Origin: Hymenoscyphus infarciens
Lineage: Eukaryota > Ascomycota > Leotiomycetes > Helotiales > Helotiaceae
Assembly (NCBI GenBank): GCA_001414345.1
Contig: LLCB01000188.1
Span: 1-64,000, forward strand
Reading direction: 5' to 3'
DNA length: 64,000 nt
Translations under genes and position numbers: made by a program
In this document: positions 52,001 through 62,985 of the stretch, in pieces
Numbering within the stretch: the first letter of the stretch is position 1
Layout: each line of letters opens with the position of its first letter
Notes under the pieces: model-generated
Seen by the model: the letters and a program-made list of their open reading frames with translations, nothing else
What the model was told of the DNA's origin: nothing
Database searches by the model: none

Positions 52001-55000
52001 TTTCTTCTTTATCCCAAAAGCTAATTTATGTACAGAATACATCAAAAACGGGGGAGTCGGCATTACGAGAATTGTGTTGAAACCCCTCACAGAAGATGAT
52101 ATCGTCACATTTGTTGCTGCCACTTTATGTAGACCAAAGGGAGACGTCATCCCATTAGCAGCAGTCATACAATCGAAGACTGCAGGTAATCCATTTTATA
52201 TGAGAGAAATGCTTGATACATGTCATCGAAAACAATGTATATGGTACGACTACAAGCAGAGTGCGTGGTGTTTTAGCCTCGACAAAATTTTCAAGCAATT
52301 TCAGACGAAGAATTACCACGATACCCTGAACAGCGAGTTCATCACCAGTAGATTGAACGAGCTTCCGCCAGCGTCGAGGGCCATTTTAGCTTGGGCGGCG
52401 ATACTTGGTGCATCATTTTCGTTCGAGTTGATTCAAAGACTCCTCAGTGGTAAGTGATACTCTTTGCTTAATCCCCCTCTGGAGCGACAGTTCGATTTGA
52501 TCTTTCTCTACAAGGTTTATTTTGGAGAAGCAAACTTACCAACTCTAATTAGGGGAATTCGACTACGATGAAGACACCCAAACTCCAGGGGACTTCGGTC
52601 CATATTCGTTGTCGAATTACACACCCCAAGACGCTATTGAGGGGCTTCAGTCTGCCATTCAGGCATACATCATCGTCGCGACACAAGAAGATGATCGGTT
52701 CCGATTCGCACATGACCGATATAGTCACGCAGCACAATCTCTGGTTGAATGCAATGCTCCCAGAATGCACTTCATCATCGCACAAACACTCTTGAAATAT
52801 TATTCTTCAGAGGAGAGATCTCGTGATTTCACAGCAACGCACATCTCAGAATGTACCAGTATTATCAAGCAACGCATCGTACACAGGCAATCATTTAGGC
52901 AATTACTCTTTGATTGTGCTCAATCTGCTGCAGAGAGCGGTGCTCGGTCCACAGCTATTTCTTATTACGCGAGTTGTTTTAGTCTTTTGCAGCCGGACCC
53001 ATGGGCAGATGGTGCCCCAGACGTTTATTACGATGAGACGCTACAACTATATACCCGGGCCGCTGAATGTTACCTGTACTTGGGACAACACAGCGAGGCG
53101 AAAAAACTTCTGGAAATGGTATTTTTCAACGCCAAAACCCCCGTAGACAAAGCCCCCGCTTGGGTTTTGCAATCTAGAATTCTAGCTCAAGAGGGCGATT
53201 CCTCTGCTGCATTTCAAGCATTGAAACAGTGCCTTTCGGCTTTAGACGTTTATGTCGACGACGAGCCTAGTTTCGAGAAATGCGATCTGGAGTTTGAGCG
53301 GCTCTCGTTCAAGATCCAATCTATGGATGTCGATTCAATGTTGGCGAAGCCGGATGAAAGGGACACGAATCGACGAAATCTTTCTGCGGTTGGAGCGGTC
53401 CTCGTTGAGACCATCAGCGTGGCATTCTGGACTGATACGTTAGTTTTCTATCAGATGTCTTTGGTAATGGTAAATACGCAGCTCACCTGCGGTATTTTCC
53501 CCCAAGCCGGTATGGGACTTTTGCATCTTGCTACAATAGCAATCAGTCGCTTCAACATGGTCAAGTTTGGTGCTGAGGTAGGCCAAATTTCGCTACAGCT
53601 GATGGACCGATGTCAAGATCCATATACGATGGGAAGAGGCGGAACGATATACTCGCTCTTTGTGGGTCACATTCACCTCGGGTTACAGGCTAGTTTGGGG
53701 CAACTCGATGGGGCTCTAGAGCACTGTATCGCTGCTGGTGACAGAGTATCAACTATCTTAAATTTTGGGATAGTTGTGAGCCTGAAATTTTTCGCTTCCG
53801 AGAACATCACTGATCTAGAAAACTTTTGCAATTACGGTTGCGAGGAGGTTCAGAATTGGAATCTAGACACAAGAGGAGGTACCATGGCCATTGCCGTAAG
53901 GCAGGTCTGTCGCGCCATGCAAGGAACCACTCGCATAGAAAATGCCATGGAGGTTATGAGTGACGATCAACACGACTCGTTGCATTACAAAAAGTGGTTG
54001 AGGAGTGAGGTTAGAGCTAGCGACCGACCCATTTTTATTTACGAGGCTATGGAAATGGTCCCTCTCTTCCTCTACGGTCATTATCCCAGAGCCATAGAGT
54101 TGGGAAATTCCTCCCTCGAGAAGTGCGACTTGATGTGGTCCGCTCGAAACATTCGCCATCTTTTCTTCTTCCAAGGACTATCATTATGTGGTTTGATGTG
54201 GAGCAAACTTCAGAACCCTCTTCGGTCTTTGGCCGAGGATGCATCTATGACCTCCAGCAACCCATCTATTGACCACGGACCTTCTGAAGAGGCCCTCCGC
54301 AAAGAGACCGCAGAAGTCATAGAAAAAGTAAAGCACTTCAAAAAGAAGATCAAGGATTGGCAAGTGGTTAATAGCGCTAACTACTTTGCATGGTCTCGGC
54401 TTCTTGCGGCCCAAATCGCCGAGATGGAGGGCGATCATGGGAACGCTCTAACTCATTATGAAGAAATGCTGGATCATGCTGCAGCAAATGGATTCATTTT
54501 CGAAGAGGCACTTGGTAATCATCTCTACGCTGGCTTTTTTCTCAGAACGGGATCTCGTCGTGCTGCCAAGGCTTCGTTGCGAGAAGCAGTTCAACTTTAT
54601 CGACAGCTTGGAGCGACTGGAATAGCGACACATATAGAAGATGAGCATAGTCTTCTTCTACAAGGGCCAACTCGAAACATGCGAGCTGCAGATGCTGCTT
54701 GCCAAACAGACTTCGCAGGAGACTCGGCTCCCGTGCAATATCGCACACTCGAAGGCGATGAAGATGATGATCGCCAGCAGACTCGCGCTTCAATCACCGA
54801 GACCAAAGGAGACCGAATTGGTGCTTGGCAGGTTTCTTCTCGAGCCGCTGATGGCGGTGGTATTGGTCTACCTGCTCTGGATATGTTGGATCTGACATCG
54901 ATTCTGGAGAGCTCCCAAGTCATCTCTAGTGTGTTACAAGTGGATCAACTTTTGAAGACTATGTGTGAAATTATCCTACAGAATTGCGGTGGTTTGGCTT

Positions 55001-57263
55001 CCTCTGCTGCTATCGTGGTAGAAGAGGATGACCCAACCCCAGGCTGGAGCATTGCCGCTAGTGGAGATCCTGATGGAGCGACTGCCCATATTCCTGGAAT
55101 TCCTCTACGTGAGACAGCACTGGTAGCTGAGGGAGTCATCTTATATTGCACTAGGTTTCGAGAAACGGTCTTTTTGTCCAATATCCTCCAAGACGAACGT
55201 TTTAGCAACATCACGGATGCTTGGTCTGCTCGAAATCCCCTAGGTAAATCGGTGATTGCTCTACCAATCGTTCACGGTGACAAACCTCTCCTGGGTGTGT
55301 TGTATCTTGAGGGGGAACCAAACGTTTTCACTGATCGTAACCTTACGGTATTACAATTGCTTGTCAATCAAATCGGTATCAGTTACTCCAATGCCCTTAC
55401 TCTCAAGGAAGTTAAGAAGGTTTCTGCATTCAATACGTCGATGGTTGATATGCAAAAAACTGCACTGGCAAAGGCACAGAAAGCGGAGACAAAGGCCAAG
55501 AAGGCTGAGGCTGAGGCATTAGCCAGCGTCAAGTTAGCAGAGGAAGCCGCGAAAGCAAAGTCGATTTTCCTGGCCAACGTTTCCCACGAACTTCGAACTC
55601 CTCTCAACGGTGTGATTGGTAACTCAGAATTGCTGAGGGATTGTAACCTCACAAAAGAGCAAGCGGAAATGGCAGACTCTATAAGAGTTTCTGCGGATCT
55701 CCTGTTGACCGTCATCAACGACATTCTTGACTTCTCAAAAATGGAGGCTGACAAGATGGAATTGTGTATTGAATCCTTCAAGCCAGATGAGATGATTCGC
55801 GAGATCGTCCGGTCGGTCTCTTACAGCTACCGCGACAAGAAGCGACTCAACGCGATCGAAATTTTGCAAGACATCAAACTTCCTAGCCTCTTTATCTACG
55901 GAGATCCAGTCCGGCTGCACCAAGTTCTGGGGAATCTGTTGGGTAACAGCATGAAGTTTACTGAACAGGGATCTATCACCATTGGTGCTCGCTGTGATAG
56001 TGAGACAGAGGAAGCCGCCACTTTGACCTTCTGGGTGAAAGACACTGGTATTGGTATTCCACCCCAGCAGCTCACCAAATTGTTCAAGCCTTTCAGTCAA
56101 GCCGATGCCAGTACAGCTAGAAAGTATGGTGGCAGTGGTCTCGGCCTCAGTATCTGTAAGTCCCTGATCGAATCCATGATGGGAGGAACAATCCATCTCG
56201 AGAGTGTTGAAAATGAGGGAACAAGAGCATGGTTCACCGTCAGGTTTGAAAAGGTTCGCCAGAATTTTGACGGCCCTAGCCATCATGATCGAAACGGAGT
56301 CGTACATCAAGGAAGTCCGGTTAGACATGCTGAGCCCGAGAAGCAAAAAACAAACACTGCTTATTCGGACTCTTCCCATATTCCCCGAGAAGACCTTCGA
56401 ATCTGTGTGGCCGAAGACAACCACATCAACCAGAAGATCGCCATTCAATTCATGGAAAAGCTAGGTTACAAGCATATTGATGCTTATGATAATGGACTCG
56501 CAGCAGTGGAAGGCCTGAGAAAGAAATCCAAAGAGAACCAGCCATACCACATTGTTCTTATGGATGTGCAGATGCCTGTGCTTGACGGTTATGAGGCTAC
56601 AAAGTTGCTCCGAAAAGACCCGTTGGAAGATGTCCGTGGTGTATTGGTGATTGCCATGACTGCAAGCGCCATCGCCGGGGATCGAGAGAAATGCTTGGAG
56701 GCGGGCATGAATGACTATCTTGCCAAGCCGGTTCGAGTTGGGGTATTGCAGAGCAAGCTGAATCAATATCTTAACCAAGTTTGTCTTTCCTCCCTCCTTC
56801 TATCTAAATGCTAACCATACTCTAGCCAAAGCTCGAGATTCCCAACCTCCAAGCCGCGGCTAGGCAAGTAGCCAACAAAGTCCTCAAAGCCGAGAGGACC
56901 GCAAGTCCCCTATCTGAATCAGATGGAACCTCGACACCTACCGAGCGATCAAACACTAATCCAACTCCAAATTCCAGCACCTCGTCTATACCAAGCAATT
57001 CTAGCATCTCATCCATCCTAAGCAATTCTTCGGCCCACAGTCCTCCTCCCAGTTTGGAAGAGGGGAAACATCGTGGGTCGGTGGTAAGGCATGATCAGCT
57101 TGCATTGGATGGTGCCACTACCGACGGGCGAGATTCGAAAGATACACCTGTTTTTGATGAACTTTCTCCGAAACCGCTTCCGGTGCCGGGGGATGGGACG
57201 AAGGGTGGTAAACCTATTAAGAAACCTGCGAGCTCGCATTCTTTGAAGCGGAATGCTAAATAA
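49076..57263 (+). CDS. Group X hybrid histidine kinase (7 exons, 2542 aa)
   Basis: Cytoplasmic phosphorelay sensor of the Candida Chk1 / fission yeast Mak2-Mak3 type. Exons 49076-49194, 49286-51042, 51112-51153, 51347-51979, 52036-52449, 52553-56778 and 56826-57263 join in frame to 2543 codons. Domains: an N-terminal protein-kinase-like domain (about residues 220-390) with IVHGEIRGD for HRD and ITFGSG for DFG, lacking the catalytic Asp residues, hence a pseudokinase, followed by MSPEQTGRMPAEPDSRTDIY. Then a Ser-rich linker, an AAA-type ATPase starting at GGATGLGKS (about 622-630) with FCLDDLQFADDESL as Walker B, and a long helical repeat region. A GAF domain (about 1766-1939) precedes a coiled coil of Lys/Ala/Glu. 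HisKA has FLANVSHELRTPLNGVIGNS with phospho-acceptor His2000. The HATPase has N, G1 and G2 boxes (GNLLGNSMKF, DTGIGIP, GGSGLGLSIC). The REC domain (about 2270-2400) has Asp2326 in LMDVQMP. The Ser/Pro-rich tail is in the last exon. No membrane segment. Intact. Confidence 0.95.
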
Positions 57264-58645
57264 TTGACGCCCATTTACGGTCAGACGCGAGGGAAGAGAA
57301 AATGTATGACACGATCAGTTTAGCGGAATGGAGAACCGGAGTACACGAGATATGCGGGTTTCATTTTTCTATCTTGCATCTGGACCAATAGATTGGGTGG
57401 TTTGTTTTGTTTGTGGCATTTTCTTCTTCTGGCCTGCTCTCTTTTCTTCACGTATATTATCTTTTTTTCCTGATACCTTTGTACATTTTTTCTTCTTTGG
57501 TTCAAGATCAAGACGGGTACAGCGCGCTTTCGCATGTTTCAGGTTTGGTTTGCATAGGGAAGTGGGATATACGATACGTGTGTAGCATTCTCGTTTTGCC
57601 TCTTGTCTTTTGCTTTTGGTGATGGTTTGGATGTGGGATGGTGGGGGTGGTGACAAGGAGAAGGGTCGGAGGTGGTGTATGTAGTTTGAGATTAGGGAGA
57701 TGTGAATAATAGTAGATGTTGGATTGAAGATATTTAAAATACTTCAGGTCCCTGTTTGGTTGTGATGACGTTTTGACGATGCTGGATTTCTCGAGACTGT
57801 TTCGAGGGAGGTTTTCTGGACTTTGGTTCTCCTTTTTTCCCAATTAGTCTTCTTCGAGTCTCAAGTCTGTCTCTGGAAGGCAGGTTGAGTTTCTTCGAGT
57901 CTTCTCTTGTTCCTCCTACTCCTGTCTCGTTTTTTATAGAAAGAAAGAGATACAAGTTTTGGACAGGTGAGTTAAATTCTTCAACATGTCGAGATGTCGT
58001 CGAGAAATTGGGGATAGTGCTCCCCATCCACCGACAATCCCGCCGCATCAAGACCACAGTTGGTGGCCAAATTGAGAGCTGGACGAGTAAGCTATCAATT
58101 GGCGAGTAAGCCATAATAATGGCGGTAAGCTACAAAAATCAAGTCGGAGTAAGCTACTGACTGTCGCGTAAGCTGAAAGACATTGGGGGCCAAAAACGAG
58201 AGTTCCAAGTAAGCCATTAATTGTGGAGTAAGCCAAACTCTTTTGGCACCCAAATCTTGTACTGAGTGAGCCATTAACATCAAGCAAACCAAGCATCACG
58301 TTTTTCGACACCCGTCCTGCACTCCTCCCTCCATCAATTCCCGATCCTCAAACAAAAGTGGTGACAACTCCGTAATCTAATCGCTAAAAATTTAGGAGAT
58401 GTCAAACTAGAAGGAATGAAGCCGCTTCTAGCCCGTTTCGCGCAAGTTTGGTTAGGGTAGAATTAGGATTAGAATTGATGATCAGCTTCAGAGCTGGCGG
58501 AAGGTTAATCCGAGATCCTATCACGTGGTATGTGGTCTAACCGCAATAGGGCAGGCGCCCACAACATCGAACATTCGCAAAATTTGAATGCGGAATTTCG
58601 TCAGAAAACAACACGACAAACCAACGACAACCAACGACAGTCGAG
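57264..58645. other. Intergenic with a 19-bp-periodic repeat
   Basis: T-rich 3' region of the histidine kinase gene (57300-57700), then the promoter of RPL27. No gene is seen. A degenerate direct repeat at 58085-58272 is listed separately. Confidence 0.5.
58085..58272. repeat. Degenerate direct repeat, GTAAGCYA core, 19-bp period
   Basis: The core GTAAGC (last copy GTGAGC) starts at 58087, 58106, 58125, 58149, 58168, 58209, 58228 and 58266. Spacings are 19, 19, 24, 19, 41, 19 and 38, so most fit one or two 19-bp periods. The cores are mostly preceded by GA and followed by YA, and the rest of each unit is variable. Confidence 0.7.
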
Positions 58646-59305
58646 ATGAAGTGTAAGTCTTGGATTCAAAAATGCGGATGCGCCATTCGAAAAGATGTAC
58701 TAACTTTCTCAATTCCAGTCCTCAAGGTCGGCCGCGTTGCCATCATCACCCGAGGCAGATATGCCGGCAAGAAGGTAAATTCTCCACCCCTCACGATCAC
58801 CCCTCGACGAGACTCGACATCTGGCGACGAAACAAAAGGCAGCGGGAAAGAAGCAGAGAAAAGCGATTGGAATTGCCGTGCTGATGGAGGAATTTACAGG
58901 TCGTGATCATCCAACCTCAAGACACCGGAAACAAGTCCCACCCATACCCTCACGCCTTGGTCGCTGGTATTGAGCGTTACCCATCGCAAATCACCAAGCG
59001 CATGTCAAAGATCCGTCAAACCAAGCGAAGCAAGGTCAAGCCATTCATCAAGGTCATCAACTACAACCACTTGATGCCAACAAGATACACACTTGAGTTG
59101 GAGGGATTGAAGGGTGTTATTACCGCAGATACCTTCAAGGAGGTTTCCCAGCGAGAGGATGCGAAGAAGGTCGTAAAGAAGGCTTTGGAGGAGAGATACA
59201 CATCGGGAAAGAACAGATGGTTCTTCACTCCTCTTAGTACGTTGGACTCGATCTGGAAATGGGTGTGTGGTGGACGGATGCTAACAGATTTTTCCAGGAT
59301 TTTGA
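58646..59305 (+). CDS. RPL27: Ribosomal protein eL27 (4 exons, 135 aa)
   Basis: Structural protein of the cytosolic 60S subunit. Exons 58646-58652, 58719-58774, 58900-59236 and 59298-59305 total 136 codons. The protein reads [20 protein letters not shown] (first exon only MKF-start), [60 protein letters not shown] and ends WFFTPLRF. This is full-length compared with the ~136 aa of yeast Rpl27. The last exon encodes only the final Arg (part), Phe and stop; without it the frame would run on past the conserved end. The tiny first and last exons are easily missed by gene finders. An early intron is normal for fungal ribosomal protein genes. Intact. Confidence 0.95.
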
Positions 59306-60108
59306 AAGGTTCTCTTTAGCGTCTCTGGGTCGGAAATGGGGGGTTACTTCATGGCATTAGTCACATAACGAGCTAAAGAAAATGCTGCATATCACCACCT
59401 GCGGTATCTCGATGGTCTGATACAATACGGGACGGCGTAACGAACATGAATCCTTCCATCAAGTAAAAACTCGAGATCCCATGGACTTGTGCACAAATAT
59501 TCAAGAACAAGTGAGGCAAAATACGTACGTGGAATACGAGGTTCGAGGAATTTGGGTTCGTTGATTATGTTGTCTAGTGCAAGTTTGTACCCTCGAAATT
59601 CCCAAGCCAGAATACCCTCAATTCGTCATATCTTCAATTTGCCCAAGTAGCTTTTTACACAGTCGGTTCCAATCGAGCTACGAGGCCTTCATCTCCATTC
59701 TTTGCCCATAGCAAGTGCATACCTCAGAATCCAATATGGGCACAAAGTCTCCAAGCAGCAGCATGACCGTATCTACAATATCGAGTTTATACTCTACTTT
59801 TCCTCTTTATATCTCTAATTAAGTCTGTTTTATGAGAGCAAGAGTCAGAATCCATACACAGGCCCAGCAAGTAACATTTCCCATTTCCTAGTAAACATTA
59901 TTTCACTATTCACTCCTTTGGGGTTATACTGTTGGGGTACCTTACCACACTGCTCCAAGCATGCAGTGAAGACTGCTTTGTTCATCGTTACTAAACTGCT
60001 TAGTGCTGTCTGTGCATATAAGTCCACACATATTTATTTGGCTGCCTGTTTGCAAAAAGTAGCTGAAACATCCTTCATCTTCTGGTTGAGTCCATCAATT
60101 CTTCAGAC
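59306..60108. other. Intergenic; no gene seen
   Basis: 3' region of RPL27 and upstream region of the next gene. No protein-like frame, RNA gene or repeat recognised. Confidence 0.4.
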
Positions 60109-61056
60109 ATGTCGACATCAAACAACAACAACGATGCCAATTACCAAAACCAGACTAACCCCAGGACAGACCCTCCAAAGACCTTCTTACACCTTCCACG
60201 AGAGATCCGGGACACGATCTATGAACTTTATTTGGTTGCAGGCAAAATAGGCATAGTTGTATGGAACGGAAAACCCTGCTATCATAACGGCTTCTTCTGT
60301 AAACAACATGGCGATGGTCAAGGATGGCTTAAGGGAGTGGTTGCTCACTTTAGCCCTAATACGGACCTAACTCAAAGTTTCGCCTGGAATACCTTTCAAT
60401 GCAATAAAACGATATCCCGAGAAGCGAGCGCCATATTTTACAGCAAGAACACATTCATCTTCCCTCGCGAGAATACCTGGGACACAATCGCCTACTGGCT
60501 GAAGCTGATCGGTGCGGCCAATCGTGGATACCTAACAAAGATCCGTATATTGGTCTACCCGCCACCTCAAAGTGGGGGATTTGAGTCGCACGTGAGGGGC
60601 TCGAGAAGTCTTTTGAGTATGAACTCTTCTTCCGAACATACCATCGATCCAACGAAGAAGTACGCTCTCGAAGTTCCAAATCCGGCCATCGAAAAACTCT
60701 TCGAACTTCTTGGTGAGGAGACAGTTGCTCAAAAGTCCAAGGTCGCGATTGAAATGGAGCTTGATCCTGGTTTGCTTCCGTTTCGGAATGGCCTTCTTCA
60801 TACTTACTTCTCTATGCACGTACCGAATTTGGTTGAGAAATTTCGCGCGAGATATTCGAACGAGATGAGGGAAATTAGTGTTCTTTGGGGTGGAATTGTG
60901 TACAAGCAAATATTTTTAGCAGTTCCGAAGAGCCGATTTACGGATTTGGGTTGGGAGGTTGCGGGGACCTTGGAGTTTGGTATTAAGAAACTTGATGGAT
61001 CGGCTTCCGAATACATTCGGTTTATATTGCGACAGACTGGATTGGTGGAGCTATAG
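60109..61056 (+). CDS. Intronless 315-aa protein with F-box/2EXR-like N-terminus
   Basis: A single open frame without introns. After a polar Asn-rich start (MSTSNNNNDANYQNQTNPRT) comes TFLHLPREIRDTIYELYLVA, the LP.EIRd.IYel signature common to the large fungal families annotated as F-box-like or 2EXR proteins. Further on, FQCNKTISREASAIFYSKNT matches the second conserved block of those families (N..i..Ea..ifY..n.F.f). The rest (RILVYPPPQSGGF, IEKLFELLGEET, VEKFRARYSNEMREISVL) has no known motif. No signal peptide or membrane segment. Such genes are numerous in Pezizomycotina and mostly uncharacterised; a role in substrate recognition for ubiquitylation is inference only. Confidence 0.75.
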   Translation: MSTSNNNNDANYQNQTNPRTDPPKTFLHLPREIRDTIYELYLVAGKIGIVVWNGKPCYHNGFFCKQHGDGQGWLKGVVAHFSPNTDLTQSFAWNTFQCNKTISREASAIFYSKNTFIFPRENTWDTIAYWLKLIGAANRGYLTKIRILVYPPPQSGGFESHVRGSRSLLSMNSSSEHTIDPTKKYALEVPNPAIEKLFELLGEETVAQKSKVAIEMELDPGLLPFRNGLLHTYFSMHVPNLVEKFRARYSNEMREISVLWGGIVYKQIFLAVPKSRFTDLGWEVAGTLEFGIKKLDGSASEYIRFILRQTGLVEL

Positions 61057-61256
61057 GGAAATCGGAAGATTCTAAGGCTCTCGGGATGAGAGTAGGGAAT
61101 CTCGAATGGCATCTATCACTGAATGATGAAGAAAGGGAAACTGTTGGGGCAAGAAAGTCGAGTCACTTCTAGGCAAATTTAAGTCAACGTCCTTTATTAC
61201 TTACTAACCTATAAATCGCTTGACAACAGAAGACCTGATCATAATATCTCATTTCC

Positions 61257-62985
61257 TTATGCTACAGGTGCTGTGAGTTTTTGGAGTAGGGGAAACCCCA
61301 ATGAAACCTCCACTTTTAGCTCACACAAATATTCCTTCGGATAGATATCTAAACCAATAACGTTTAAGTGAGATAAAGATTGATGCACAATCCCCATCCC
61401 TATCAATTCCCACTCACTCTTCCACCGACCGAGCCCTAAACCATGCAAACCAGGAATGTATGTTGGTTTACGCCTCAGTGCCAGTATGCCATCACAGTTG
61501 TCAAACATACAAATATAATCACCATGCTTCGTGTTACCAGGCAGGGAAAACAAGCCGTTAAGCCCATGAACAATTCCAAATACTGGCATTCCAGAACCGG
61601 TCAAAAAGCTCGCGTTATCTTCCTGGAAATATCTTTCTATGCTGTACTTATTCCTGTCAAAACTTTTCAAGACACTAGCGTCCACTTCTAGCTGGTCCTT
61701 TGCGGTCCTTATATTGAAATTGTTATCGAAGAGTTGTTCGGCGGTAGCGTTATGGTGTTGCCAGGCGTCTTTCTGTATTGGCATCATATGACAATTTTCA
61801 GTGTACAAGTCTGGTCTGAGCATTGTTCCTGTTATACTGGTACAGTCTTTGCCATTCCCCGGAGAAGACTTTGAGACCGTTAGTGGACTAAGAGGAAATA
61901 ACCTCTGAAGAAGCGACATCAGGCTGAGTGGATTTTCTTCATGCTCATAGAGTTTCATGATGTCCAAGTAAACATCCCAATCACTTTTCTCATAATCGAC
62001 TGCAATCTTGAACCCGTCCGATGCAATCGCTAGAACACCATAGACAACATCTCGAGGAACACTACAGGTTGATCCTTGTAATATTGTAAGCCATCGAGCC
62101 ACAGTCAAGCCTCCCGTTTTTTCCCTTCCCATCGAGATGAAAATGCGGTATAAGTAGGCTGTTCTCGACCTCGAAAGTGCTTTGATAAAATCTTGTGGAA
62201 TTAAGTCTAACCGTGGATTGATGTAGCAGTGGATTGCATTCCATGGGACGACTTGAGAGCCACAGTGAATTTGAATAGATTTTCCCAAGATGATCTCCTG
62301 AACTATCCAAACTCGATTCCCTAGAAAATGGGAAAGTTAGTCTTTGCCTATTAAGAAATGTCTTAGAATTGTGCATAGGATAATGCAGGGGTTCGGCAGT
62401 GATTCAAGAGAAAGGAAGTGGGGTTCCCCAATACCTACAGTATGTCCTCTTTACCAAAAGATCTACCATGGCCTGGGCTTGTTCCCGCTGTTCTACCTGC
62501 TTTTCCTCAAGCGAGATAGACTTCTTTGTCGGCTCCCATACAGATAATTTGAAATCAGCCATCCCATAACGCCTAATCATAGCCATGGCAACATCGCTGT
62601 TCTTGCTCCTCGGACCGAGCCACATCAAAACCCTTGAAGCCTGCGAGTAGATACATCGCATAATTCCAACCTGGTGATTTCTTTCCGTGACATCATGTTG
62701 ATTGATACATATCGCATCTATCCACATGACTCGATCATAATCCGTGTATCACATTTCTAAGAGCGCAGAGAACAGATTAATCCCAATCTCGAACTCGTCT
62801 CCATTCAGAAGGATAACCTTCTTCTCGCAGTTCGCTGGACCCCATTCGTAGGAAAGGGCTTCGTATTCGGGTTTTTGTTCGAGCCTGGCACGTTGTAGGA
62901 ACCCGCAGTTTTGTTTGTCGCGTTGTCCAGCGAAAAGGGTAAATAGCTGGGTACTTACTGATGACGATAGGGAGAGGGTGAAATA
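61257..62985 (-). pseudogene. Heterokaryon incompatibility (HET) domain gene, broken
   Basis: Intact HET proteins trigger cell death on fusion of incompatible hyphae. The order of HET motifs on the minus strand is correct: EYEALSYEWGPANCEKKVIL, then VMWIDAICINQHDVTERNHQ and SQASRVLMWLGP. After an intron (62434-62321) come VWIVQEIILGKSIQIHCGS and later TYIPGLHGLGLGRWKSEWEL with a GDYICMFDNCDGILALRR C-terminal block, ending at 61257. Three defects are visible. An in-frame TGA at 62751-62749 sits where the family usually has Arg (CGA-to-TGA likely). Splicing at 62434/62321 leaves one extra G, shifting the frame before NRVWIVQE. No ATG opens the frame upstream of ARLEQKPEYEA. A shorter protein starting at Met62727 would lack the first HET motif and still meet the frameshift. 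Loss of function is likely. Confidence 0.75.

Noticed and set aside
55735..56448. 237-codon minus-strand open frame in the histidine kinase gene
   Set aside because: It is antisense to the HATPase and REC-linker coding region, which carries all expected motifs on the plus strand.
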